The notes under the pieces: model-generated
The model's input: the letters and a program-made list of their open reading frames with translations, nothing else
Told to the model about the DNA's origin: nothing
The model's database searches: none
Assembly: GCA_010015655.1 (NCBI GenBank)
Contig: ML976660.1
Coordinates: 186,001-250,000, forward strand
DNA from: Bimuria novae-zelandiae CBS 107.79
Taxonomy: Eukaryota > Ascomycota > Dothideomycetes > Pleosporales > Didymosphaeriaceae
Length of the DNA stretch: 64,000 nt
Direction of reading: 5' to 3'
In this document: positions 1 to 9,199 of the stretch, piece after piece
Layout: every line of letters begins with the position of its first letter
Position numbering within the stretch: position 1 is the first letter of the stretch
Translations under genes and position numbers: made by a program

Positions 1-234
1 CGTCGTGCTCCCGCGGCAACAACCCCCACCAGGTCCGATATCGCCTTTCCCACGGCAGGGGCGCTCAGCCCTACGAAGCCGCTACGGCACCCCAAACCCC
101 AACAGACTTCGCGTCCCGAGCATCACCACCATCACTGGCTTCGCGCGACTCGCATTTGATTGCTTACTAAGCCATTGCAACGCCTTTCGGCATCTGAATG
201 AGCTGCAGGCGCCATCCACACCACCCCTCCAGCC

Positions 235-1272
235 ATGTCGCACATGTCCTCGAAGGATGGACATCTCTACAACCAACAACGGCCCGCCTCCAAACCGAAG
301 ACCAAGCAGATCTCCTCGGCCAGCTCCGTCGCCTTCTCTTCCACGCTCTCCAACCTCATCAAGACCGCATCCACCGACTCCACCAAGCCCGCCACTGGCC
401 GCGCACGCTCTGCCAAAGAAGACATATTTAAATCACACAACAAAGACGTCAAGAAGCGCGCGCAGAAAGACCTGGAAGAGTCCCAGTTCACGCAAAAGCA
501 CCGAAAACGCACGAGCGACGAGGTAGCCGAAGATGAGGCACACTGGAAGCGCGCAAAGCGGCGCATGGAGGAGAAAGCACGGCTGTACAACGCGCTCAAG
601 CGAGGCGATGTAGAAGACCTAGACGAGAAGTACGGCGTGGACTTTGACCGCAAGTGGGCAGACAAGCAGGAGGAAGGCGACGCCAATTCCGACTCCTCCA
701 GCTCCGAGTCAGAAGCGTCAGACGAGGAACTGATTGAATACGAAGATGAGTTTGGCCGAACGCGAAAGGGCACACGCGCAGAGATTGCGCGAGAAGAACG
801 CCGAAAGCGCACGCTTGCCGCCGACGAGCCCGACCGCTTCACTGCGCGGCCCAGCATGCCTGGAAACATCATCTTCGGGGATACAGTGCAGAGCGAAGCG
901 TTTAATCCCGACGAGACTATCGCGCAGCAGATGGCTGAGCTGGCTGCCAAGCGCGATAAGGAGCTCACTCCTCCGCCGGACGAGCATTTTGATGGCCGCA
1001 AAGAAGCGCGGCAACGTGGCACGGGTTTCATGCACTTTTCGAAAGACGAGGAAGAGCGGAAGCAGCAAATGGCGGATCTGGAGAAAGAGCGTCAGCAGAC
1101 GGAGAGGGTGCGGCGGGAGCGCAAAGAGCAGATTGAGAAGAGGAAGGAGATGATCAAGGAGAAGAAGAGGGCGATCCAGGAGAAGAGAAGTAAAGGGCAG
1201 GCAGAGCGCTTCTTGAACGAATTGGGTGCTGAGCTGTTTGGGGAGAAGAAAGCGCAGGACGGCGATGCGTGA
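235..1272 (+). CDS. CCDC174-like coiled-coil nuclear protein
   Basis: This is a single-exon ORF of 345 residues starting at the ATG at 235. The first third is basic and Ser/Thr-rich (LIKTASTDSTKPA). An acidic Ser-rich stretch near residue 145 (NSDSSSSESEASDEE) leads directly into YEDEFGRTRKGTR, the hallmark of the DUF4078/CCDC174 family. The last 90 residues are an almost uninterrupted charged helix (KEERQQTERVRRERKEQ type) and should form a coiled coil. Animal CCDC174 is linked to the exon-junction complex; the fungal members have no settled role, so a part in RNA processing is inference. The length fits the family and no damage is visible. It lies head-to-tail with the next gene, 290 bp away. 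Confidence 0.85.
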   Translation: MSHMSSKDGHLYNQQRPASKPKTKQISSASSVAFSSTLSNLIKTASTDSTKPATGRARSAKEDIFKSHNKDVKKRAQKDLEESQFTQKHRKRTSDEVAEDEAHWKRAKRRMEEKARLYNALKRGDVEDLDEKYGVDFDRKWADKQEEGDANSDSSSSESEASDEELIEYEDEFGRTRKGTRAEIAREERRKRTLAADEPDRFTARPSMPGNIIFGDTVQSEAFNPDETIAQQMAELAAKRDKELTPPPDEHFDGRKEARQRGTGFMHFSKDEEERKQQMADLEKERQQTERVRRERKEQIEKRKEMIKEKKRAIQEKRSKGQAERFLNELGAELFGEKKAQDGDA

Positions 1273-1562
1273 TGAGAGAGATTATGATACCCCGATCCCA
1301 TTGATATGTGCTGTGCTTTTACGAGGACTTCACATCTTCAACCACTTCGGTCTTCACTTGCATCGCATTGTTTATCCATGTCATCCTATCTCGATGCTGC
1401 CTGGAATTCATGGCCAAAACATGCTAGTCCAGGCTACAGCACCTAACCGACTCCTTCTACGCGTCGCACTACGCCCCATCCGGAATCCCCTCCTCCATTT
1501 CATCATTACTATATAAGTTCCTCCCAGACGGACAAGTGCAGTGTCTCCATCTTCATCATCTA

Positions 1563-2597
1563 ATGTCTATTCCTCTTCACACCACCGCCAGCATGGGTAG
1601 TCAGGTGATTACTACCCTATCAACCCCCAACTTCCAACCCCAATCGCCCCTCTTTAACACCCTCCCGGGCGAAATCCGCAACGACATCTTCGCCCTCGCC
1701 CTCATCCAGCACGAGGACGACGAAGAAGCCTACCCGGAAGACTCCTACTGGTACCGCCCTGGTTTCCGCGCGCCCCGACGAAGTAGCAGTGCGCTGCTGC
1801 GGACATGTAAACGCGCGTACGCAGAAGGGCAGAAAGTCTTCCTGCGAGATCTGGAATGGGCGTTTTGGTTCGATCGCGGGCCAGCAGGACGATCTGGCTC
1901 GGCCGCCTGCCAGTCCTTCTTTAACAACTTGACGCCAGAAGCAGCGCAGCGGCTCGGCAAAGTGCGCTTCTTCACGCAAATGTACTGGTTAGAAGGCAGG
2001 CATAATCTGCGCGCCCTCATGCGCCTACCTAACTTTCAGCCACACACGCTGACCATCACGATCCGCTACTCGGACTGGTGGTTCTGGGAGGACAATCAGC
2101 CGCTGTGTATGCGGGAAGATTGCCTGAATAACTTCATGGGCCATGCTGGGCTCCGCGAGTTGAGAGTCGAGTATGAGACGCTCGCGTGGAAGGGGGAGGA
2201 GATGATGAAGATTGTGCAGCGGAATAAGAGGGTTAAGTTGGCGCTGAGGGGTGGAGAGGGGCATTTGAGCGCCGAGGGAACGCAGTTGGAGGAGTGGAGG
2301 TGGAGCGGGACGAGTAGGCTGGGGGGGCAAGAGTGGAGGCATCATGGGGAGGGGAGTACGGTGGAGTATGTGGTTGTGGTGGATAAGTGGGTTTTTGTCG
2401 AGGGGGCGTTTGAGGGGAGGAATGAGGTGGAAGAAGAGGAGGAGGGGGTGGAGTGGTATGGGGATGAGTGGGAGGAGGAGGAGGAGGAGGAAGACGATGA
2501 GGATGATGAGATGGAGGATGAGTCGGATGATGACGATGAGTCGGACGAGGATTATGTGGATGCGGATGAAGATGATGAGGGTATGTATGAGGAGTAA
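1563..2597 (+). CDS. Fungal orphan, F-box-like/DUF7730-type N-terminus with acidic tail
   Basis: The ORF of 344 residues is read from the ATG at 1563; a second in-frame ATG at 1593 (MGSQVITTL) is an equally good start. Near residue 30 is LFNTLPGEIRNDIFALAL, followed by SALLRTCKRAYAEGQKVFL. This LP-E-R-I ... LL-TC-R spacing is typical of a large fungal family often annotated as F-box-like or DUF7730. The last 70 residues are almost entirely Glu and Asp, encoded by a GAG/GAT-rich purine tract (about 2430-2580). No enzyme motif is visible and the function is unknown. Its N-terminal motif resembles that of the two related genes around 24-29 kb. Confidence 0.65.
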   Translation: MSIPLHTTASMGSQVITTLSTPNFQPQSPLFNTLPGEIRNDIFALALIQHEDDEEAYPEDSYWYRPGFRAPRRSSSALLRTCKRAYAEGQKVFLRDLEWAFWFDRGPAGRSGSAACQSFFNNLTPEAAQRLGKVRFFTQMYWLEGRHNLRALMRLPNFQPHTLTITIRYSDWWFWEDNQPLCMREDCLNNFMGHAGLRELRVEYETLAWKGEEMMKIVQRNKRVKLALRGGEGHLSAEGTQLEEWRWSGTSRLGGQEWRHHGEGSTVEYVVVVDKWVFVEGAFEGRNEVEEEEEGVEWYGDEWEEEEEEEDDEDDEMEDESDDDDESDEDYVDADEDDEGMYEE

Positions 2598-3160
2598 GAG
2601 TGAGGATGACCCTTTTGGCGATTTATCACCCACGAATTCGGGTGAACATTCTTTAGTTTCCTATTGACTCATGCTGGTGTTCGGTATAGGTTATGATGTG
2701 AGTGGGAGGATGGTGAGGGTCGCTACATTGGAAGCTGGTTTCCGTTAAAGTAAGAGCGCCTGTAAGGAGCTTTTCCACTAGTGTAGACTGTTTAGGCCGT
2801 TCGGACCACGTAGCCAATGCATCACTCTCCCATATATGTTCAGTTTCTTGGGCCTTAAGAGAGTTACAATATGCTGATATTTGTTGGCGTGGAACAGCTG
2901 GTGACCGTGTGGGAAAGTCGGAGTGGGTCCGCGGTCTCGTTCCCTCGCTTAGTCACACCTTCTTGTGTCACGTAGATGTCAAAGCTGATCCCTCAGAGAC
3001 GCACAGAGCACGCTCACTGGAGCCCCTGGGTGACAGTGGCTACCAAGTTTCTCTCACTTAAACAGACTTTGATCACACGCTGAGAGATATCTCATTATCA
3101 GCCCGCTCTGAACTTTCCTCTCCTACCTAGATATTATGCCTTGGCGTACTCTATGTTGGG
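2598..3160. other. Intergenic region, no gene seen
   Basis: This is ordinary mixed-composition sequence between the acidic-tail gene and the MYND-finger gene. It should hold the 3' UTR of the first gene and the promoter of the second. I found no convincing RNA gene or repeat. Confidence 0.5.
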
Positions 3161-3169
3161 GTATATAAA
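3161..3169 (+). promoter_or_regulatory. TATA box of the MYND-finger gene
   Basis: A clear GTATATAAA lies 66 bp before the ATG at 3235, followed by a pyrimidine-rich stretch (CTCCAGCTCCTCTCTCCCTC) like those at many fungal transcription starts. It suggests that the gene, although it carries an internal stop, still has an intact promoter. Confidence 0.55.
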
Positions 3170-3234
3170 CCTCCAGCTCCTCTCTCCCTCGTCCATCCTT
3201 CAGCCGCCTAACACCTTGACCCGCTTTACCATCC

Positions 3235-4063
3235 ATGTCGTACGCATCAACATCGCTGGCCGAGGAAGACGCCGATATTTCCTTCGGTAAGTAACGCGAA
3301 AATAGCTCATCAAGCTCTACTCATACTTTATGCAGGCGAACCTATCGATCCTCGGGACGTGATCAAAGATTTTGACCGCTCGCTTGTGCATCCATTGTCC
3401 CCACCCACCTGCTCTTCCTGCAACCAACCGTGCGCCATAAAGAAATGCTCCGGATGCAAGGGCATTGACTACTGCGCTGAGGCCTGCCAGTCAGCCGACT
3501 AGCCCATCCACAAGCTAGTCTGCAAGTCATTTTCCAGCACGGCGCCTTCCACTCGTCCCAGCCCCGACCACTTCCGCATGCGCTTGTTTGCCCAGTCCGA
3601 TCCGCGTCCCCGCTTCGTCTGGGTTAAGCATCTTGAAATCTGTGGCATGGCAGCTCTCGCAGATGTTAGCCCGTACTTGGTGATGAGCAAGACTGGCACA
3701 CTCGCCGCCACCGTCTTCATTGACCGCCGTCTTCATCACGACCATATGGTCTGCTACTATCGGTTCAACGAGCCAAACCTGGAAGCCAACAAGGCTATCT
3801 GCGCGTTGATCGGTGGCGAGGACTCTGGAAGGTGTCGTGGGAACTTCGTCGTCGGTACGTGTCTCCTCTCCCACCAGGAGGGCCGGTCTGTACAGCGGGG
3901 TGTTTTTCCGACGGTGCTGGGACCACTGAAGGACTATTTGAGGCTGCTTGCGTTCTATAATGGTCCGAAGCTCATTGTACAACTGCAGAAGTGGTATACG
4001 GATGAGGAGTGGCAAGAGTTGCAGGCGGCAAGGGCTGCGGCAGAGGAAGTCGGGGAGGATTAG
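3235..4063 (+). pseudogene. MYND-type zinc-finger protein with in-frame TAG at the conserved Trp
   Basis: There are two exons, 3235-3286 and 3336-4063, joined over a 49-bp GTAAGT...GCAG intron. Exon 2 encodes a complete MYND finger: CSSCNQPCAIKKCSGC, then YCAEACQSAD, then HKLVC. The codon after QSAD, where the family nearly always has Trp, is TAG (3500-3502). The frame then stays open for another 187 codons (HLEICGMAALADV..., YTDEEWQELQAA) to a TAG at 4061. Without readthrough the product stops inside the finger after about 72 residues. Choices are a recent pseudogene (TGG to TAG is one G-to-A change, CpA to TpA on the other strand, as RIP makes), a sequencing error, or recoding by A-to-I mRNA editing. 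The fungal MYND protein's function is unknown. Confidence 0.75.
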
Positions 4064-4913
4064 GACCCCTATCAAATTGGAGGTTAGGCTCACGACGATG
4101 ATGATCACGGATTTGCGAGGCTATGAAAATGGCAAGTGATTGGTGAGTGCCTTTAAGAACTTCTGAAGCAAAAAGTCAGGATCCAGAGGAAAGAAGTGGG
4201 GCAGTTGAAGTATTCCGTTCTCGGGCGGCTGAGATGAGAGTGCGGAGTCTGGTCCCATGAGGCATACCTCTCGGTCCGCTCTACTATAGTAGAGTATCAA
4301 ATGTAAACAGATCAAAGGAGCACTTCCCGTATCTAATAGGTGGACCACTTACTTCACTTCCCTCAGCATTACTTTCTATCTAGCATTAAGCCTATATAAA
4401 TGACTAACCAACGTTGAGAATGCATGAAAGGTGCGAAGAATCATCAGAAAGGCCTATGAATCGTCCTCACGCTCAAACTCGAGCTTGCTACTTACATACT
4501 TTGAACGGGAACGTGGATTTGTCTACCTACTTACACAATGTGACTCCTGGATCTGTGCACCGCGCCAACTACCTCGGCCTGCCTTATTTAATACCTTAGT
4601 AGAGATGGGATGGACTCTACTTGGCTTTTTTTAGACCCCTTGGCCTAGCCTCGCACCTCCGGTGCTCACCGCCTCGTTTGACTATCGTCTCTCTTCATAA
4701 CGTGAAGCGACAGGTACGATCTGTTTAGGTGGTAGACGTGGCCAGACCCTTGAGAAACCTCCACCTCCCTCTGGTCCATTTGTCAATAATTGGCCTATGG
4801 AACGTTTGCCGCTTCCTTTTCGCCTGAGTCACCCCGATTGGGTACCAACAGACTTATAATTGCGAGGGTAGACAGCGCGGTTTAATGCGAGGGTCGTGTA
4901 TTTGGTGTAGGGT
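4064..4913. other. Convergent intergenic region, no gene seen
   Basis: This is the space between the MYND-finger gene on the plus strand and the ankyrin pseudogene on the minus strand. Short overlapping reading frames are present, but none has family motifs or a plausible splice structure. Confidence 0.5.
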
Positions 4914-6496
4914 TTACTTGCTAGTGAAGGCCTCAAAAGCGTAATTATCGCGAGTTAAACATATGGCAAATGGATGGACACGCGCTGTGACGGGCTCTGA
5001 GTCCCCAAATCGGCTGGGTTTACCTTTCCAATCCTTGAGTAGATTCTCGACTTTGGTGTACGCCGTAATGTCTTCTGTTGACGTTTGTTCGGCCGCCTTG
5101 TATTCGAATTTCCTTTCCCAGGCGTCCCAGCTTTCTGTGATTGAGAATCAGTCTATGTTTGAGCGTGGAAGCGTTGAGGATGCAAGCGGGCGAAAGGGTC
5201 GACGTACACCTTTGTCAGCATATTTGCGATAGACACCTCCAACAAGGTCTCCCTCCCACTGCAAGCACATGGATTCCAAGGGAGTAAGCCCGTCGGAGTC
5301 CTTCAGGTGTGCATCTGCACCTTTTTTAGAAGAAGTCCAACACTTTCATAGTCTCCATGAGCCGCGGCGACGTGTAAAGTAGTAGGTCCCCAGGTCATTG
5401 CGTTGATGTTGGAGCTCGTACGGGAGCTGAGGAGGGCCTTGACAACCGATTGTGGTTCAGAAAGACGAGGTTTATCGAATGTTTATTCTTTGAGAAAGTC
5501 AGCAGCACTGTATTTGGTCCTCATGATAGCGAAGTAGCCAATATTTTGTGGATCAGTCTGCGCCAGGTGCTCCATTAATTGCACGCAGAAGGTCTCTTCC
5601 ACGAAGAAAGACAGATGGCATGTTTCCGCTGGCAAGTGTCGGTACATCTCAACAATGACATCTATGTGAAATTTTTTCGCAGCCTCGAAGACCAATCTCT
5701 TCGCAAAAGTCTCATCCGGCGCTTGTGCCAAAGCTTTTCGGATAACGCTTTTGTCTGAGGTGCGAATGATGTACCCCAGAAAGTTTTTAAAGAAACTCCC
5801 GCAGAATTCTAGCCAAGTCATCGTCTGGGCGCAGGAAAAGCCAAACATTCTCCGGTCGATCAAGTAGCTGGCGACCAAATCCCTGTTTTTGGCAAAAGCA
5901 AGGGCTAAGGGATCAAAGTGTTCATTTATATCCTCCCATTCAGGCCATTCAGGCCATATGTCAAAGAATGCCGCCACAAGGTGTCTTCGATTGGATAAGA
6001 CTGCCTTTCCCATCGCGTGCTCGACACTCTTTCGCGAGTCGATCTTTTTCCTGTGCTCCTTTGACGTTTTCAAGAACCACTTCACGGCTTCTGCTTCGTG
6101 CCCAGTGACAGTAACTTCCAGCGGTGTGTCCAGTTTTTAGGAGCGGTGGATCAAGTGTTTGAAAAGGCTTTGTGGATGGTCGGAATTGCAGAGGTGTTCT
6201 AGCACTTCTGTATTCCCTAAACGAGCCGCTTTGTGCAGGAGCATTTCTCCGTCGTCTGAGCTATCGATAGGTGCTCCGGCGCGAATGCAGTAGATGACCG
6301 ACTCTGGTTGCTTGAGCTTGAACGATAGAAGCAGTTCTCTCCACAAATGCTCCTTCTCCTTTTCTTCGCGCTCCTTGGGGAAATCTTTGAAGGTACATTC
6401 GTCCCACGGCGAGTCTTCAAGCAGGAACACGTCGGCAGCGTGGATAAATACGGTGCTTCGCAATGGGTTTAAGAACGTTTGACGTTGCTTTAGCAT
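4914..6496 (-). pseudogene. Ankyrin-repeat protein, disrupted
   Basis: Read on the minus strand from the ATG at 6496. Ankyrin-like units are visible, for example GEMLLHKAARLGNTEVLEHL and TWGPTTLHVAAAHGDYESV, then LLL-KK with GADAHLKDSDGLTPLE. Three lesions break the frame: TAA at 6137-6139 (between HLIHRS and KLDTPLEV), TAA at 5483-5485 (after SAADFLKE), and loss of one A in the A6 run near 5321-5326, which splits LLKK from GADAHLK. A further apparent TGA near 5146 is explained by an intron (GTGTACG...CACAG) joining DK to ESWDAWERKF. The frame then runs to a stop at 4914. Both TAA codons could come from CAA by one CpA-to-TpA change. Ankyrin proteins of this kind are variable accessory genes in fungi. 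Confidence 0.7.
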
Positions 6497-6514
6497 TGTT
6501 AGGGGGTGTTTCGA

Positions 6515-8598
6515 CTATTCGATAGCAGAGTCCCAGGCAGGACGAAGCCATGAGTTCCAGTTGTCAACCGGCATTGGCGACTGATCCTCTGGCTTTTCCC
6601 TTAATTTGTACTGGCATGCATCTTGAACTAGGCTTCGGTAATGCGACCTCTTGTTGCTGAATAAAATGATATGTGAGTAAATCACATGAAAGACTGCAGC
6701 GACACAGATCACGAGAGGTGCGCTCTGGCCCCATTCGCTGAAAAGGACTTTTGTTTGATCCGTGGTTGGACCTAGGTCTTCCCGTATGCTTCATAGTTGT
6801 TGAAAGTGGACCAGAACCAGTGCGAAGTAGAACATATACGTTGTGAATAACGTCGCAGGAACCCGCTCCCATCTGGGACTGGCGAGTCGCTTGTTTTCAT
6901 CGAATCTACTATGTTCCAGATTGTTGAAATGGAACATGATAGTGAAAGCCATCGAAAGTTGCACGGCCCAGGCGAAGAATCGCAGCCCCAAATATAGCCA
7001 GACCAGGACCGGAATGGAATGACCTGGTTGGAGTGAAGTGATCCAAAGAACCGTTATCGAACATTTGGAGTTCTCGGCAACCTCTGTGTCGGGCGACTTG
7101 GCCAAGGCCAAAGCCTCGATGATGAAGCCCGCACATTGGAAGACCGCTGTCGTTATGACGAGCCACCTGGAAGCCAAGACGTCTTTGTCAGAGTATGCCA
7201 TGGATATCGATGCGCTTACGGCGTCTAGACAGGTGCTGGCAACGACGATTTCCGGAAACTTGAGGCCGCTGCGATATGATTTAGCCAGGGTGAAGGACAG
7301 GTATAGCGCTGCCAACGAACAGAATACCGAACCGAACGGGGTCCATGTACGTTCGTTCGGCACGCTAAGAAATAAGAGCTATTTAGTCTATACAGCGAAC
7401 GTTCGTCCGTATAATTATTTTAAATAAGAAAAAAGTTAGTATTAAAGTTATTTACTAGCTAGATAATTTACTTAGTATCTTTCTTAAAAATATAAGCTAC
7501 TAGCTATTTAAGGTAACTTAATATAGTATTTCTTCTTAGCTAATTCTTTTGCAGCTATAAAACCTTAATAATAATAAGTAATAGTAAATTATTATTATAC
7601 GTAATTATTTTTCTAGCAGATAAGAAACACTACTTATTAGTTATAAAATATTACTAGTATAGAGAGGTAATTTATTACTATTTTATATATAATTAGGTAG
7701 CGTTTTTAGCTAATATCTACCTACTAGCGGTGTAAGTCCTCTAAGCTCTTAGAGCTCTCTGCTATAATAGTTACTATATATAACCTAGCATAGTAGAATA
7801 GCTAAGCGTTAAATGTAATAGGCTACGCCTAATTATTACCTTAGATCCTTAACCGTCGGTTATGTAAACCCTAAATATATACGTTTAACGCTTAAAGCTT
7901 AACTTTAGACTTTTTATTAAATTTATAAGTATTTTTTTAGCACCTTTAGCTCCTTAAGCACCTAGCCCCTTACATTAAATACTAGCTAAGTTAACTAAGT
8001 TAACTATAATAACTACGAGCAGGTAATAAAGTAATTTATAATAATATACTTATAGCTAATAATAGTATAAAAGTAATAAATAATAATAATTAAACTTAAC
8101 TAAAAATTCTATTCTAAGAACGTTGTATAAGGCACTATACAACGACGCTATACATAGCACAAGAACAGTAGAAGGTATAGGAAAACTCTACTAATTTATT
8201 CCCTATATAAAAAGGACCTCTCGTAATCCCAAATAACTAGACGTATAACCCTAAAAACGTGTTCGTTCGGAGCTCTGTACGGGTCAATATGACTGTACGT
8301 TCGTTCGGCTCGAATCACTGTACGGACCGAACGTATGAAGCGAACGTTCTGTACGTTGGCAGCGCTGGACAGGTAGATCAGATCTGGCGGGGTCAAAAGT
8401 AGCCCATGTATTGGTTGCGCGGTGATATTACATACTGGATAATTGGGCGATGCACAGCTCTTTGCCTCCTTATGTTTCTCCCCTAAAATGCCCTAAGACA
8501 AGCACGACAGATAAGAAGAAGTAATTGATGAAGAGCCCCAGGATGACGCCTATACCGCCTATGTCAGGATTGAGAAGGCCTCTCTGTGGCATCGGCAT
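6515..8598 (-). pseudogene. Polytopic membrane protein gene split by a hAT-like element
   Basis: Read on the minus strand. Exon 1 (8436-8598) starts MPMPQRGLLNPDIGGIGVIL and is hydrophobic. A 52-bp intron (8384-8435, GTATGT...GCCAG) leads to exon 2 at 8383. After 16 nt exon 2 is interrupted by a 1064-bp element (7304-8367), and coding resumes at 7295 in the same frame (LSFTLAKSYRSG..., then several further membrane segments) down to a stop at 6515. Two more lesions are in frame: TAA at 8470-8472 (codon 43) and TGA at 6791-6793. The continuing frame after the TGA (APLVICVAAVFHVIYSHI) is still membrane-like. The family is a fungal multi-pass protein with an LNPDI-GIGV N-terminus, function unknown. 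The gene is clearly dead. Confidence 0.7.
7304..8367. mobile_element. Non-autonomous hAT-like element, AT-rich
   Basis: The element is 1064 bp. It is flanked by a perfect 8-bp direct repeat GACAGGTA at 7296-7303 and 8368-8375, the target-site length of hAT transposons. Its ends are inverted repeats: TAGCGCTGCCAACGAACAG at the left and, reversed, CAGCGCTGCCAACGTACAG at the right, both starting with the YAGNG expected of hAT. Inside each end are several copies of a TACGTTCGTTCGG-like motif (about 7350, 7385, 8261, 8292, 8330), which look like subterminal transposase-binding repeats. The middle is very AT-rich with frequent TA steps and no open frame, so it is either a MITE-like derivative or RIP-destroyed. 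It sits inside an exon of a membrane-protein gene. Confidence 0.85.
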
Positions 8599-9199
8599 CG
8601 AGATGGCAATGTAAAATCTCCTTTCGATGAGGCGTCGGGAGGCCTAACAACACTAACGCGAGGGCGAGGCTTGCTGCAGGGAATACCCTTAAGGTTTTGT
8701 AGTTCCAAAATCTTCGTGAAAGGATTTCTGCCCGGATTCGGAGCAAAATAACTTGTAGAACGTAGGGAATGAAAGGAAAAACAAGGATGACGAGTGCTTT
8801 TTCGGATGTCCACATCTCGACTGGTAAATGTCCAGTTGATAGTTGAGGAGCGAACCTATTCAGGGTGTCTTTTATCGTCGTTATCGACCTGAACAGATCA
8901 TGCGACACAGCAACAGAGAAACGCAACGATGATCACAGCAACAGAAGGGCGCACCAGAACAATACGCAACTGCGAATGAGGGCGCGATGGAGCGAACCGA
9001 ATGAGAAAAGGGACGTCGGGAATTAAGCGATACGAAAGGAGAAGGAATGAAACGATAGAAGAGACGCGTTTTAAATAGGATGCGTGGTAACTGGTTAGGA
9101 GAGGTGCAGGGCAAACCTGGAACATGCAGAAACAAGATGCACTTGCCCCAAATACCGCCCCCACCTCAAACAAACACTTCCTTCCCTCCACTCTTCCGC
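8599..9199. other. Non-coding spacer containing the short repeat
   Basis: Between the membrane-protein pseudogene and the frizzled-like receptor gene, both on the minus strand. Apart from the short repeat at 8857-8988, I see no gene. Minus-strand frames across it with hydrophobic stretches have no start or splice logic and share sequence only through the repeat. Confidence 0.45.
8857..8988. repeat. Short dispersed repeat, copy 1
   Basis: This 132-bp unit (core from GTGTCTTTTATCG to GGGCGCGATG) is closely similar to 22877-23022. It is bounded by a 10-bp direct repeat GGAGCGAACC at 8847-8856 and 8989-8998, which is absent from the other copy. The unit has no long open frame. It resembles a short non-autonomous retroelement or a mobilised RNA gene, but I cannot name a parent. 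Confidence 0.6.

Noticed and set aside
267..1031. Long minus-strand ORF (254 codons) opposite the CCDC174-like gene
   Set aside because: It is the Ser/Arg-rich shadow of the plus-strand charged coiled coil and has no motif of its own.
2025..2633. Minus-strand ORF of 202 codons rich in Leu, Ile and Pro
   Set aside because: Mirror of the acidic GAG/GAT tract of the plus-strand gene; its hydrophobicity is an artefact of codon complement.
5100..5160. Apparent TGA in the 3' part of the ankyrin pseudogene
   Set aside because: It lies inside a good intron (GTGTACG...CTGATTC...CACAG) that joins DK to ESWDAWERKF in frame, so it is not counted as a lesion.
8564..8926. Minus-strand ORF with a hydrophobic stretch (KALVILVFPFIPYVLQVILL)
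   Set aside because: Starts inside the short dispersed repeat and overlaps the real first exon of the membrane-protein pseudogene in another frame; no homologous motif seen.
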